Assembly: GCA_964036045.1 (NCBI GenBank)
Contig: OZ038380.1
Span: 70,695,137-70,759,136 of the forward strand
DNA: 64,000 bases
DNA from: Eutreptiella sp. 'Long Island Sound 2002'
Lineage: Eukaryota > Euglenozoa > Euglenophyceae > Eutreptiales > Eutreptiaceae
Direction: 5' to 3'
Shown here: positions 33,001 to 47,000 of the stretch, piece after piece
Position numbering within the stretch: position 1 is the stretch's first letter
Layout of the letters: every line of letters starts with the position of its first letter
Notes under the pieces: generated by a model
Seen by the model: only the letters and a program-made list of their open reading frames with translations
What the model was told of the DNA's origin: nothing
The model's database searches: none
Position numbers and translations under genes: made by a program

Positions 33001-36000
33001 AAAACACCCAAATACGGCCTAAAACATGCTTTACATAGCATGGATGGTCATTTTAGGTGATCACCATATCAGAAAAACAGGTTTTGAAAACTTCGATTTT
33101 TGAGCTATCCAGGGTGAAAAACTGCATAAGCAGGTTGTGTACCAATCCCTTGGGAGACCCCCCCCCATCCCCACCCAACACCCCAATATGGTGAAAAACA
33201 CCCAAATGCGGCCTAAAACATGCTTTACATAGCATGGATGGTCATTTTAGGTGGTCACCATATCAGAAAAACAGGTTTTGAAAACTTCGATTTTTGAGCT
33301 GTCCAGGGTGAAAAACTGCATAAGCAGGTTGTGTACCAATCCCTTGGGAGCCCCCCCCCCCCCCCCCCCCACCGACCCAATACCCCAATATGGTGAAAAA
33401 CACCCAAGTACGGCCTAAAGCATGCTTTACATAGCACCGATGGTCATTTTAGGCGGTCACCATATCAGAAAGACAGGTTTCGAAAACTTCGATTTTTGAG
33501 CTGTCCAGGGTGAAAAACTGCATAAGCAGGTTGTGTACCAATCCCTTGGGAGACCCCCACCCCACCCCCACCCAACACCCCAATATGGTGAAAAACACCC
33601 AAATATGGCCTGAAACATGCTTTACATAGCATGGATGGTCATTTTAGGTGGTCGCAATATCAAAAAAAAAAGTTTTGAAAACTTCGATTTTTGAGCTATC
33701 CAGGGTGAAAAACTGCATCAGCAGGTTGTGTACCAATCCCTTGGGAGACCCCCCCCATCCCCACCCAACACCCCAATACAGTGAAAAACACCCAAATGCG
33801 GCCCAAAACATGCTTTACATAACATGGATGGGCACTTTAGGTGGTCACCTCATCAGAAAAACAGGTTTTGAAAACTTCGATTTTTGAGCTGTCCAGGGTG
33901 AAAAACTGCATAAGCAGGCTGTGTACCAATCCCTTGGGAGCCCCCCACCCCACCCCCACCCAACTCCCCAATATGGTGAAAAACACCCAAATATGGCCTG
34001 AAACATGCTTTACATAGCATGGATGGTCATTTTAGGTGGTCGCAATATCAAAAAAAAAGTTTTGAAAACTTCGATTTTTGAGCTATCCAGGGTGAAAAAC
34101 TGCATAAGCAGGTTGTGTACCAATCCCTTGGGAGACCCCCCCCATCCCCACCCAACACCCAATATGGTGAAAAACACCCAAATGCGGCCTAAAACATGCT
34201 TTACATAACATGGATGGGCACTTTAGGTGGTCACCTCATCAGAAAAACGGGTTTTGAAAACTTCGATTTTTGAGCTGTCCAGGGTGAAAAACTGCATAAG
34301 CAGGTTGTGTACCAATCCCTTGGGAGCCCCCCACCCCACCCCCACCCAACACCCCAATATGGTGAAAAACACCCAAATATGGCCTGAAACATGCTTTACA
34401 TAGCATGGATGGTCATTTTAGGTGGTCGCAATATCAAAAAAAAAAGTTTTGAAAACTTCGATTTTTGAGCTGTCCAGGGTGAAAAACTGCATAAGCAGGC
34501 TGTGTACCAATTCCTTGGGAGCCCCCGACCCCACCCCCACCCAACACCCCAATATGGTGAAAAACACCCAAATGCGGCCTAAAACATGCTTTACATAACA
34601 TGGATGGGCACTTTAGGTGGTCACCTCATCAGAAAAACAGGTCTTGAAAACTTCGATTTTTGAGCTGTCCAGGGTGAAAAACTGCATAAGCAGGTTGTGT
34701 ACCAATCCCTTGGGAGCCCCCCCCCCCCCCCCCCCCAGCAAACACCCCAATATGGTGAAAAACACCCAAATATGGCCTGAAACATGCTTTACATAGCATG
34801 GATGGTCATTTTAGGTGGTCACCATATCAAAAAAACAGGTTTTGAAAACTTCGATTTTTGAGCTGTCCAGGGTGAAAAACTGCATAAGCAGGTTGTGTAC
34901 CAATCCCTTGGGAGCCCCCCCCCCCCCCCCCCCACCCAATACCCCAATATGGTGAAAAACACCCAAATCCGGCCCAAAAAATGCTTTACATAGCATGGAT
35001 GGTCATTTTCGGTGGTCACAAAATAAAAAACCAGTTTTGAAACTTCAAGTTTTTGAGCTGTCCAGGGTGAAAAACTGCATAAGCAGGCTGTGTACCAAAC
35101 CCTTGGGAGCCCCCCCCCCCAACCCAACCCAAACCCCAATATGGTGAAAAACACCCAAATATGGCCTAAAACATGCTTTACATAGCATGGATGGTCATTT
35201 TAGGTGGTCACAATATCAAAAAATCAAGTTTTGGAAACTTCAATTTTTGAGCTATCCAGGGTGAAAAACTGCATAAGCAGGTTGTGTACCAATCCCTTGG
35301 GAGACCCCCCCCCCATCCCCACCCAACACCCCAATATGGTGAAAAACACCCAAATGCGGCCTAAAACATGCTTTACATAGCATGGATGGTCATTTTAGGT
35401 GGTCGCAATATCAAAAAAACCAGTTTTGAAAACTTCGATTTTTGAGCTATCCAGGGTGAAAAACTGCATAAGCAGGTTGTGTACCAATCCCTTGGAGACC
35501 CCCCCCCCCATCCCCACCCAACACCCCAATATGGTGAAAAACACCCAAATATGGCCTAAAACATGCTTTACTTAGCATGGATGGTCATTTTAGGTGGTCA
35601 CAATATCAAACAATCAAGTTTTGGAAACTTCGATTTTTGAGCTATCCAGGGTGAAAAACTGCATAAGCAGGTTGTGTACCAATCCCTTGGGAGACCCCCC
35701 CCCATCCCCACCCAACACCCCAATATGGTGAAAAACACCCAAATATGGCCTGATACATGCTTTACATAGCATGGATGGTCATTTTAGGTGGTCGCAATAT
35801 CAAAAAAAAAGTTTTGAAAACTTCGATTTTGAGCTATCCAGGGTGAAAAACTGCATAAGCAGGTTGTGTACCAATCCCTTGGGAGACCCCCCCCCCATCC
35901 CCACCCAACACCCCAATATGGTGAAAAACACCCAAATATGGCCTAAAACATGCTTTACTTAGCATGGATGGTCATTTTAGGTGGTCACAATATCAAACAA

Positions 36001-39000
36001 TCAAGTTTTGGAAACTTCGATTTTTGAGCTATCCAGGGTGAAAAACTGCATAAGCCAGGTTGTGTACCAATCCCTTGGGAGACCCCCCCCCATCCCCACC
36101 CAACACCCCAATATGGTGAAAAACACCCAAATGCGGCCTAAAACATGCTTTACATAACATGGATGGGCACTTTAGGTGGTCACCTCATCAGAAAAACAGG
36201 TTTTGAAAACTTCGATTTTTGAGCTGTCCAGGGTGAAAAGCTGCATAGGCAGGTTGTGTACCAATCCCTTGGGAGCCCCCCCCCCCCCCCCCAGCAAACA
36301 CCCCAATATGGTGAAAAACACCCAAATACGGCCTAAAACATGCTTTACATAGCATGGATAGTCATTTTAGGTGGTCACCATATCAAAAAAACAGGTTTTG
36401 AAAACTTCGATTTTTGAGCTGTCCAGGGTGAAAAACTGCATAAGCAGGTTGTGTACCAATCCCTTGGGAGCCCCCCCCCCCCCCCCCCACCGACCCAATA
36501 CCCCAATATGGTGAAAAACACCCAAGTACGGCCTAAAGCATGCTTTACATAGCACCGATGGTCATTTTAGGCGGTCACCATATCAGAAAGACAGGTTTCG
36601 AAAACTTCGATTTTTGAGCTGTCCAGGGTGAAACACTGCATAAGCAGGTTGTGTACCAATCCCTTGGGAGATCCCACCCCCACCCCCACCCAACACCCCA
36701 ATATGGTGAAAAACACCCAAATATGGCCTGAAACATGCTTTACATAGCATGGATGGTCATTTTAGGTGGTCGCAATATCAAAAAAAAAAAGTTTTGAAAA
36801 CTTCGATTTTTGAGCTATCCAGGGTGAAAAACTGCATAAGCAGGTTGTGTACCAATCCCTTGGGAGACCCCCCCCCATCCCCACCCAACACCCCAATACA
36901 GTGAAAAACACCCAAATGTGGCCTAAAACATGCTTTAACATAACATGGATGGGCACTTTAGGTGGTCATCTCATCAGAAAAACAGGTTTTGAAAACTTCG
37001 ATTTTTGAGCTGTCCAGGGTGAAAAACTGCATAAGCAGGCTGTGTACCAATCCCTTGGGAGCCCCCCACCCCACCCCCACCCAACACCCCAATATGGTGA
37101 AAAACACCCAAATATGGCCTGAAACATGCTTTACATAGCATGGATGGTCATTTTAGGTGATCACCATATCAGAAAAACAGGTTTTGAAAACTTCGATTTT
37201 TGAGCTATCCAGGGTGAAAAACTGCATAAGCAGGTTGTGTACCAATCCCTTGGGAGACCCCCCCCATCCCCACCCAACACCCCAATATGGTGAAAAACAC
37301 CCAAATGCGGCCTAAAACATGCTTTACATAACATGGATGGGCACTTTAGGTGGTCACCTCATCAGAAAAACGGGTTTTGAAAACTTCGATTTTTGAGCTA
37401 TCCAGGGTGAAAAACTGCATAAGCAGGCTGTGTACCAATCCCTTGGGAGCCCCCCACCCCACCCCCACCCAACACCCCAATATGGTGAAAAACACCCAAA
37501 TGCGGCCTAAAACATGCTTTACATAACATGGATGGGCACTTTAGGTGGTCATCTCATCAGAAAAACAGGTCTTGAAAACTTCGATTTTTGAGCTGTCCAG
37601 GGTGAAAAACTGCATAAGCAGGTTGTGTACCAATCCCTTGGGAGCCCCCCCCCCCCCCCACCCAATACCCCAATATGGTGAAAAACACCCAAATCCGGCC
37701 CCAAAAATGCTTTACATAGCATGGATGGTCATTTTCGGTGGTCACAAAATAAAAAAAACCAGTTTTGAAAACTTCAAGTTTTTGAGCTGTCCAGGGTGAA
37801 AAACTGCATAAGCAGGCTGTGTACCAAACCCTTGGGAGCCCCCCCCCCAACCCAACCCAATACCCCAACATGGTGAAAAACACCCAAATGTGGCCTAAAA
37901 TATGCTTTACTTAGCATGGATGGTCATTTTAGGTGGTCACAATATCAAAAAATCAAGTTTTGGAAACTTCGATTTTTGAGCTATCCAGGGTGAAAAACTG
38001 CATAAGCAGGCTGTGTACCAATCCCTTGGGGAGACCCCCCCCCATCCCCACCCAACACCCCAATATGGTGAAAAACACCCAAATGCGGCCTAAAACATGC
38101 TTTACATAGCATGGATGGTCATTTTAGGTGGTCGCAATATCAAAAAAACCAGTTTTGGAAACTTCGATTTTTGAGCTATCCAGGGTGAAAAACTGCATAA
38201 GCAGGTTGTGTACCAATCCCTTGGGAGACCCCCCCCATCCCCACCCAACACCCCAATATGGTGAAAAACACCCAAATATGGCCTGAAACATGCTTTACAT
38301 AGCATGGATGGTCATTTTAGGTGGTCGCAATATCAAAAAAAAAGTTTTGAAAACTTCGATTTTTGAGCTATCCAGGGTGAAAAACTGCATAAGCAGGTTG
38401 TGTACCAATCCCTTGGGAGCCACCCCCCCCCCCCCCCCAGCAAACACCCCAATATGGTGAAAAACACCCAAATATGGCCTGAAACATGCTTTACATAGCA
38501 TGGATGGTCATTTTAGGTGGTCACCATATCAAAAAAAACAAGTTTTGAAAACTTCGATTTTTGAGCTGTCCAGGGTGAAAAACTGCATAAGCAGGTTGTG
38601 TACCAATCCCTTGGGAGCCCCCCCCCCCCCCCCCACCCAATACCCCAATATGGTGAAAAACACCCAAATCCGTCCCCAAAAATGCTTTACATAGCATGGA
38701 TGGTCATTTTCGGTGGTCACAAAATAAAAAAACCAGTTTTGAAAACTTCAAGTTTTTGAGCTGTCCAGGGTGAAAAACTGCATAAGCAGGCTGTGTACCA
38801 AACCCTTGGGAGCCCCCCCCCCAACCCAACCCAATACCCCAACATGGTGAAAACACCCAAATGTGGCCTAAAATATGCTTTACTTAGCATGGATGGTCAT
38901 TTTAGGTGGTCACAATATCAAAAAATCAAGTTTTGGAAACTTCGATTTTTGAGCTATCCAGGGTGAAAAACTGCATAAGCAGGTTGTGTACCAATCCCTT

Positions 39001-42000
39001 GGGAGACCCCCCCCCATCCCCACCCAACACCCCAATATGGTGAAAAACACCCAAATGCGGCCTAAAACATGCTTTACATAACATGGATGGGCACTTTAGG
39101 TGGTCACCTCATCAGAAAAACAGGTTTTGAAAACTTCGATTTTTGAGCTGTCCAGGGTGAAAAGCTGCATAGGCAGGTTGTGTACCAATCCCTTGGGAGC
39201 CCCCCCCCCCCCCCCAGCAAACACCCCAATATGGTGAAAAACACCCAAATACGGCCTAAAACATGCTTTACATAGCATGGATAGTCATTTTAGGTGGTCA
39301 CCATATCAAAAAAACAGGTTTTGAAAACTTCGATTTTTGAGCTGTCCAGGGTGAAAAACTGCATAAGCAGGTTGTGTACCAATCCCTTGGGAGCCCCCCC
39401 CCCCCCCCCCCAGCAAACACCCCAATATGGTGAAAAACACCCAAATGCGGCCCAAAACATGCTTTACATAGCCTGGATGGTCATTTTCGGTGGTCACAAA
39501 ATAAAAAAACCAGTTTTGAAAACTTCAAATTTTTGAGCTATCCAGGGTGAAAAACTGCATAAGCAGGCTGTGTACCAATCCTTGGGAGCCCCCCACCCCA
39601 CCCCCACCCAACACCCCAATATGGTGAAAAAACACCCAAATATGGCCTAAAACATGCTTTACATAGCATGGATGGTCATTTTAGGTGGTCACCATATCAG
39701 AAAAACAGGTTTTGAAAACTTCGATTTTTGAGCTATCCAGGGTGAAAAACTGCATAAGCAGGTTGTGTACCAATCCCTTGGGAGACCCCCCCCCCCATCC
39801 CCACACAACACCCCAATATGGTGAAAAACACCCAAATGCGGCCTAAAACATGCTTTACATAGCATGGATGGTCATTTTAGGCGGTCACCATATCAGAAAA
39901 ACAGGTTTGAAAACTTCGATTTTTGAGCTGTCCAGGGTGAAAAACTGCATAAGCAGGTTGTGTACCAATCCCTTGGGAGCCCCCCCCCCCCCCCCCACCG
40001 ACCCAATACCCCAATATGGTGAAAAACACCCAAGTACGGCCTAAAGCATGCTTTACATAGCACCGATGTTCATTTTAGGCGGTCACCATATCAGAAAGAC
40101 AGGTTTTGAAAACTTCGATTTTTGAGCTGTCCAGGGTGAAAAACTGCATAAGCAGGCTGTGTACCAATCCCTTGGGAGCCCCCCACCCCACCCCCACCCA
40201 ACACCCCAATATGGTGAAAAACACCCAAATGCGGCCTAAAACATGCTTTACATAGCATGGATGGTCATTTTAGGTGGTCGCAATATCAAAAAACCAGTTT
40301 TGAAAACTTCGATTTTTGAGCTATCCAGGGTGAAAAGCTGCATAAGCAGGTTGTGTACCAATCCCTTGGGAGACCCCCCCCCATCCCCACCTAACACCCC
40401 AATATGGTGAAAAACACCCAAATATGGCCTAAAACATGCTTTACTTAGCATGGATGGTCATTTTAGGTGGTCACAATATCAAAAAATCAAGTTTTGGAAA
40501 CTTCGATTTTTGAGCTATCCAGGGTGAAAAACTGCATAAGCAGGTTGTGTACCAATCCCTTGGGAGACCCCCCCCCATCCCCACCCAACACCCCAATATG
40601 GTGAAAAACACCCAAATATGGCCTGAAACATGCTTTACATAGCATGGATGGTCATTTTAGGTGGTCGCAATATCAAAAAAAAAAGTTTTGAAAACTTCGA
40701 TTTTTGAGCTATCCAGGGTGAAAAACTGCATAAGCAGGTTGTGTACCAATCCCTTGGGAGACCCCCCCCCATCCCCACCCAACACCCCAATATGGTGAAA
40801 AACACCCAAATGCGGCCTAAAACATGCTTTACATAACATGGATGGGCACTTTAGGTGGTCACCTCATCAGAAAAACAGGTTTTGAAAACTTCGATTTTTG
40901 AGCTATCCAGGGTGAAAAACTGCATAAGCAGGCTGTGTACCAATCCCTTGGGAGCCCCCACCCCACCCCCACCCAACACCCCAATATGGTGAAAAACACC
41001 CAAATATGGCCTAAAACATGCTTTACATAGCGTGGATGGTCATTTTAGGTGGTCACCATATCAGAAAAACAGGTTTTGAAAACTTCGATTTTTGAGCTGT
41101 CCAGGGTGAAAAGCTGCATAAGCAGGTTGTGTACCAATCCCTTGGGAGCCCCCCCCCCCCCCCCCCCCCACCGACCCAATACCCCAATATGGTGAAAAAC
41201 ACCCAAGTACGGCCTAAAGCATGCTTTACATAGCACCGATGGTCATTTTAGGCGGTCACCATATCAGAAAGACAGGTTTTGAAAACTTCGATTTTTGAGC
41301 TGTCCAGGGTGAAAAACCGCATAAGCAGGTTGTGTACCAATCCCTTGGGAGCCCCCCACCCCACCCCCACCCAACACCCCAATATGGTGAAAAACACCCA
41401 AATATGGCCTGAAACATGCTTTACATAGCATGGATGGTCATTTTAGGTGGTCGCAATATCCAAAAATCAAGTTTTGAAAACTTCGATTTTTGAGCTATCC
41501 AGGGTGAAAAACTGCATAAGCAGGTTGTGTACCAATCCCTTGGGAGACCCCCCCCATCCCCACCCAACACCCCAATATGGTGAAAAACACCCAAATGCGG
41601 CCTAAAACATGCTTTACATAACATGGATGGGCACTTTAGGTGGTCACCTCATCAGAAAAACAGGTTTGAAAACTTCGATTTTTGAGCTGTCCAGGGTGAA
41701 AAACTGCATAAGCAGGTCCCTTGGGAGCCCCCCACCCCACCCCCACCCAACACCCCAATATGGTGAAAAACACCCAAATATGGCCTGAAACATGCTTTAC
41801 ATAGCATGGATGGTCATTTTAGGTGGTCGCAATATCAAAAAAAAAAGTTTTGGAAACTTCGATTTTTGAGCTATCCAGGGTGAAAAACTGCATAAGCAGG
41901 TTGTGTACCAATCCCTTGGGAGACCCCCCCCCATCCCCAGCCAACACCCCAATATGGTGAAAAAGACCCAAATGCGGCCTAAAACATGCTTTACATAACA

Positions 42001-43802
42001 TGGATGGGCACTTTAGGTGGTCACCTCATCAGAAAGACAGGTTTTGAAACTTCGATTTTTGAGCTGTCCAGGGTGAAAAACTGCATAAGCAGGTTGTGTA
42101 CCAATCCCTTGGGAGCCCCCCACCCCACCCCCACCCAACACCCCAATATGGTGAAAAACACCCAAATATGGCCTGAAACATGCTTTACATAGCATGGATG
42201 GTCATTTTAGGTGGTCGCAATATCAAAAAAAAAAGTTTTGAAAACTTCGATTTTACAGCTATCCAGGGTGAAAAACTGCATAAGCAGGTTGTGTACCAAT
42301 CCCTTGGGAGACCCCCCCCCATCCCCACCCAACACCCAATACAGTGAAAAACACCCAAATGCGGCCTAAAACTTGCTTTACATAACATGGATGGGCACTT
42401 TAGGTGGTCACCTCATCAGAAAAACAGGTTTTGAAAACTTCGATTTTTGAGCTGTCCAGGGTGAAAAACTGCATAAGCAGGCTGTGTACCAATCCCTTGG
42501 GAGCCCCCCACCCCACCCCCACCCAACACCCCAATATGGTGAAAAACACCCAAATATGGCCTGAAACATGCTTTACATAGCATGGATGGTCATTTTAGGT
42601 GGTCGCAATATCAAAAAAAAAAGTTTTGAAAACTTCGATTTTTGAGCTATCCAGGGTGAAAAACTGCATAAGCAGGTTGTGTACCAATCCCTTGGGAGAC
42701 CCCCCCATCCCCACCCAACACCCCAATATGGCGAAAAACACCCAAATGCGGCCTAAAACATGCTTTACATAACATGGATGGGCACTTTAGGTGGTCACCA
42801 TATCAGAAAAACGGGTTTTGAAAACTTCGATTTTGAGCTGTCCAGGGTGAAAAACTGCATAAGCAGGTTGTGTACCAATCCCTTGGGAGCCCCCCACCCC
42901 ACCCCCACCCAACACCCCAATATGGTGAAAAACACCCAAATATGGCCTGAAACATGCTTTACATAGCATGGATGGTCATTTTAGGTGGTCGCAATATCAA
43001 AAAAAAAAGTTTTGGAAACTTCGATTTTTGAGCTGTCCAGGGTGAAAAACTGCATAAGCAGGTTGTGTACCAATCCCTTGGAGACCCCCCCCCATCCCCA
43101 CCCAACACCCCAATATGGTGAAAAACACCCAAATGCGGCCTAAAACATGCTTTACATAACATGGATGGGCACTTTAGGTGGTCACCTCATCAGAAAGACA
43201 GGTTTTGAAAACTTCGATTTTTGAGCTGTCCAGGGTGAAAAACTGCATAAGCAGGTTGTGTACCAATCCCTTGGGAGCCCCCCACCCCACCCCCACCCAA
43301 CACCCCAATATGGTGAAAAACACCCAAATATGGCCTGAAACATGCTTTACATAGCATGGATGGTCATTTTAGGTGGTCGCAATATCAAAAAAAAAAGTTT
43401 TGAAAACTTCGATTTTACAGCTATCCAGGGTGAAAAACTGCATAAGCAGGTTGTGTACCAATCCCTTGGGAGACCCCCCCCATCCCCACCCAACACCCCA
43501 ATACAGTGAAAAACACCCAAATGCGGCCTAAAACATGCTTTACATAACATGGATGGGCACTTTAGGTGGTCACCTCATCAGAAAAACAGGTTTTGAAAAC
43601 TTCGATTTTTGAGCTGTCCAGGGTGAAAAACTGCATAAGCAGGCTGTGTACCAATCCCTTGGGAGCCCCCCACCCCACCCCCACCCAACACCCCAATATG
43701 GTGAAAAACACCCAAATATGGCCTGAAACATGCTTTACATAGCATGGATGGTCATTTTAGGTGGTCGCAATATCAAAAAAAAAAGTTTTGAAAACTTCGA
43801 TT

Positions 43803-44002
43803 NNNNNNNNNNNNNNNNNNNNNNNNNNNNNNNNNNNNNNNNNNNNNNNNNNNNNNNNNNNNNNNNNNNNNNNNNNNNNNNNNNNNNNNNNNNNNNNNNN
43901 NNNNNNNNNNNNNNNNNNNNNNNNNNNNNNNNNNNNNNNNNNNNNNNNNNNNNNNNNNNNNNNNNNNNNNNNNNNNNNNNNNNNNNNNNNNNNNNNNNNN
44001 NN
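43803..44002. other. Assembly gap, 200 N
   Basis: Exactly 200 N inside the satellite. The sequence before and after belongs to different monomer positions, so the true missing length is unknown and 200 may be a placeholder. Any frame crossing it is meaningless. Confidence 0.99.
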
Positions 44003-47000
44003 CCCTTGGGAGCGCCCCCCCCCCCCCCCCCCAGCAAACACCCCAATATGGTGAAAAACACCCAAATGCGGCCCAAAACATGCTTTACATAGCCTGGATG
44101 GTCATTTTCGGTGGTCACAAAATAAAAAAACCAGTTTTGAAAACTTCAAGTTTTTGAGCTATCCAGGGTGAAAAACTGCATAAGCAGGCTGTGTACCAAT
44201 CCCTTGGGAGCCCCCACCCCACCCCCACCCAACACCCCAATATGGTGAAAAACACCCAAATATGGCCTAAAACATGCTTTACATAGCATGGATGGTCATT
44301 TTAGGTGATCACCATAGCAGAAAAACAGGTTTTGAAAACTTCGATTTTTGAGCTATCCAGGGTGAAAAACTGCATAAGCAGGTTGTGTACCAATCCCTTG
44401 GGAGACCCCCCCCCATCCCCACCCAACACCCCAATATGGTGAAAAACACCCAAATGCGGCCTAAAACATGCTTTACATAGCATGGATGGTCATTTTAGGT
44501 GGTCACCATATCAGAAAAACAGGTTTTGAAAACTTCGATTTTTGAGCTATCCAGGGTGAATGAAAAACTGCATAAGCAGGTTGTGTACCAATCCCTTGGG
44601 AGACCCCCCCCCCCATCCCCAACCAACACCCCAATATGGTCAAGAACACCCCAAAACGGCAAAAACATGCTTTACATAACATTGATGGTCATTTTAGGTG
44701 GTCACCATATCAGAAAAACAGGTTTTGAAAACTTCGATTTTTGAGCTGTCCAGGGTGAAAAACTGCATAAGCAGGTTGTGTACCAATCCCTTGGGAGCCC
44801 CCCCCCCCCCCCCCCACCCAATACCCCAATATGGTGAAAAACACCAAAATACGGCCTAAAACATGCTTTACATAGCATGGATGGTCATTTTAGGTGGTCA
44901 CAATATCAAAAAAAAAAGTTTTGAAAACTTCGATTTTTGAGCTGTCCAGGGTGAAAAACTGCATAAGCAGGTTGTGTACCAATCCCTTGGGAGACCCCCC
45001 CCCCCCCCACCCAACACCCCAATATGGTGAAAAACACCAAAAAACGGCCTAAACCATGCTTTACATAACATGGATGATCATTTTAGGTGATCACCATATC
45101 AGAAAAACAGGTTTTGAAAACTTCGATTTTTGAGCTGTCCAGGGTGAAAAACCGCATAAGCAGGTTGTGTACCAATCCCTTGGGAGACCCCCCCCCCCCA
45201 AATTCCCACCCAACACCCCAAGATGGTGAAAAACACCCAAATACGGCCTAAAACATGCTTTACATAACATGGATGGTCATTTTAGGTGGTCACCATATCA
45301 AAAAAACAGGTTTTGAAAACTTCGATTTTTGAGCTGTGCAGGGTGACAAACTGTATAAGCAGGTTGTGTACCAATCCCTTGGGAGCCCCCCCCCCCCCCC
45401 CACCCAACACCCCAATATGGTGAAAAACACCCAAATACGGCCTAAAACATGCTTTACATAGCATGGATGGTCATTTTAGGTGGTCACAATATCAAAAAAA
45501 CCAGTTTTGAAAACTTCGATTTTTGAGCTGTCCAGGGTGAAAAACTGCATAAGCAAGTTGTGTACCAATCCCTTGGGAGACCCCCCCCCCCACCCAATAC
45601 CCCAATATGGTGAAAAACACCCAAATACGGCCTAAAACATGCTTTACATAACATGGATGGTCACTTTAGGTGGTCACCAGATCAGAAAAATAGGTTTTGA
45701 AAACTTCGATTTCTGAGCTGTCCAGGGTGAAAAACTGCATAAGCAGGTTGTGTACCAATCCCTTGGGAGACCCCCCCCCCCCAAATTCCCACCCAACACC
45801 CCAATATGGTGAAAAACACCCAAATACGGCCTAAAACATGCTTTACATAACATGGATGGTCATTTTAGGTGGTCACCATATCAAAAAAACAGGTTTTGAA
45901 AACTTCCATTTTTGAGCTGTGCAGGGTGACAAGCTGTATAAGCAGGTTGTGTACCAATCCCTTGGGAGCCCCCCCCCCCCCCCCACCCAACACCCCAATA
46001 TGGTGAAAAACACCCAAATACGGCCTAAAACATGCTTTACATAACATGGATGGTCACTTTAGGTGGTCACCAGATCAGAAAAATAGGTTTTGAAAACTTC
46101 GATTTCTGAGCTGTCCAGGGTGAAAAACCGCATAAGCAGGTTGTGTACCAATCCCTTGGGAGACCCCCCCCCCAAATTCCCACCCAACACCCCAATATGG
46201 TGAAAAACACCCAAGTACGGCCTAAAACATGCTTTACATAACATGGATGGTCATTTTAGGTGGTCACCATATCAAAAAAACAGGTTTTGAAAACTTCCAT
46301 TTTTGAGCTGTGCAGGGTGACAAACTGTATAAGCAGGTTGTGTACCAATCCCTTGGGAGCCCCCCCCCCCCCCCCACCCCCCACCCCAGAATGGTGAAAA
46401 ACACCAAAAGACGTCCTAAACCATGCTTTACATAGCATGGATGGTCATTTTAGGTGGTCACAATATCAAAAAAACCAGTTTTGAAAACTTCGATTTTTGA
46501 GCTGTCCAGGGTGAAAAACTGCATAAGCAGGTTGTGTACCAATCCCTTGGGAGACCCCCCCCCCCCCCCACCCAACACCCCAATATGGTGAAAAACACCA
46601 AAATACGGCCTAAAACATGCTTTACATAACATGGATGGTCATTTTAGGTGATCACCATATCAGAAAAACCAGTTTTGAAAACTTAGATTTTTGAGCTGTC
46701 CAGGGTGAAAAACCGCATAAGCAGGTTGTGTACCAATCCCTTGGGAGCCCCCCCCCCCCCCCCCCCCCCACATCCCCACCCAACACCCCAATATGGTGAA
46801 AAACACCCAAATACGGCCTAAAACATGCTTTACATAACATCGATGGTCATTTTAGGTGGTCACCATATCAAAAAAACAGGTTTTGAAAACTTCGATTTTT
46901 GAGCTGTGCAGGGTGACAAACTGTATAAGCAGGTTGTGTACCAATCCCTTGGGAGCCCCCCCCCCCCCCCCCCGCCCAACACCCCAATATGGTGAAAAAC

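Noticed and set aside
43730-44118. Frames crossing the N run
   Set aside because: They only join across unknown bases in the satellite.
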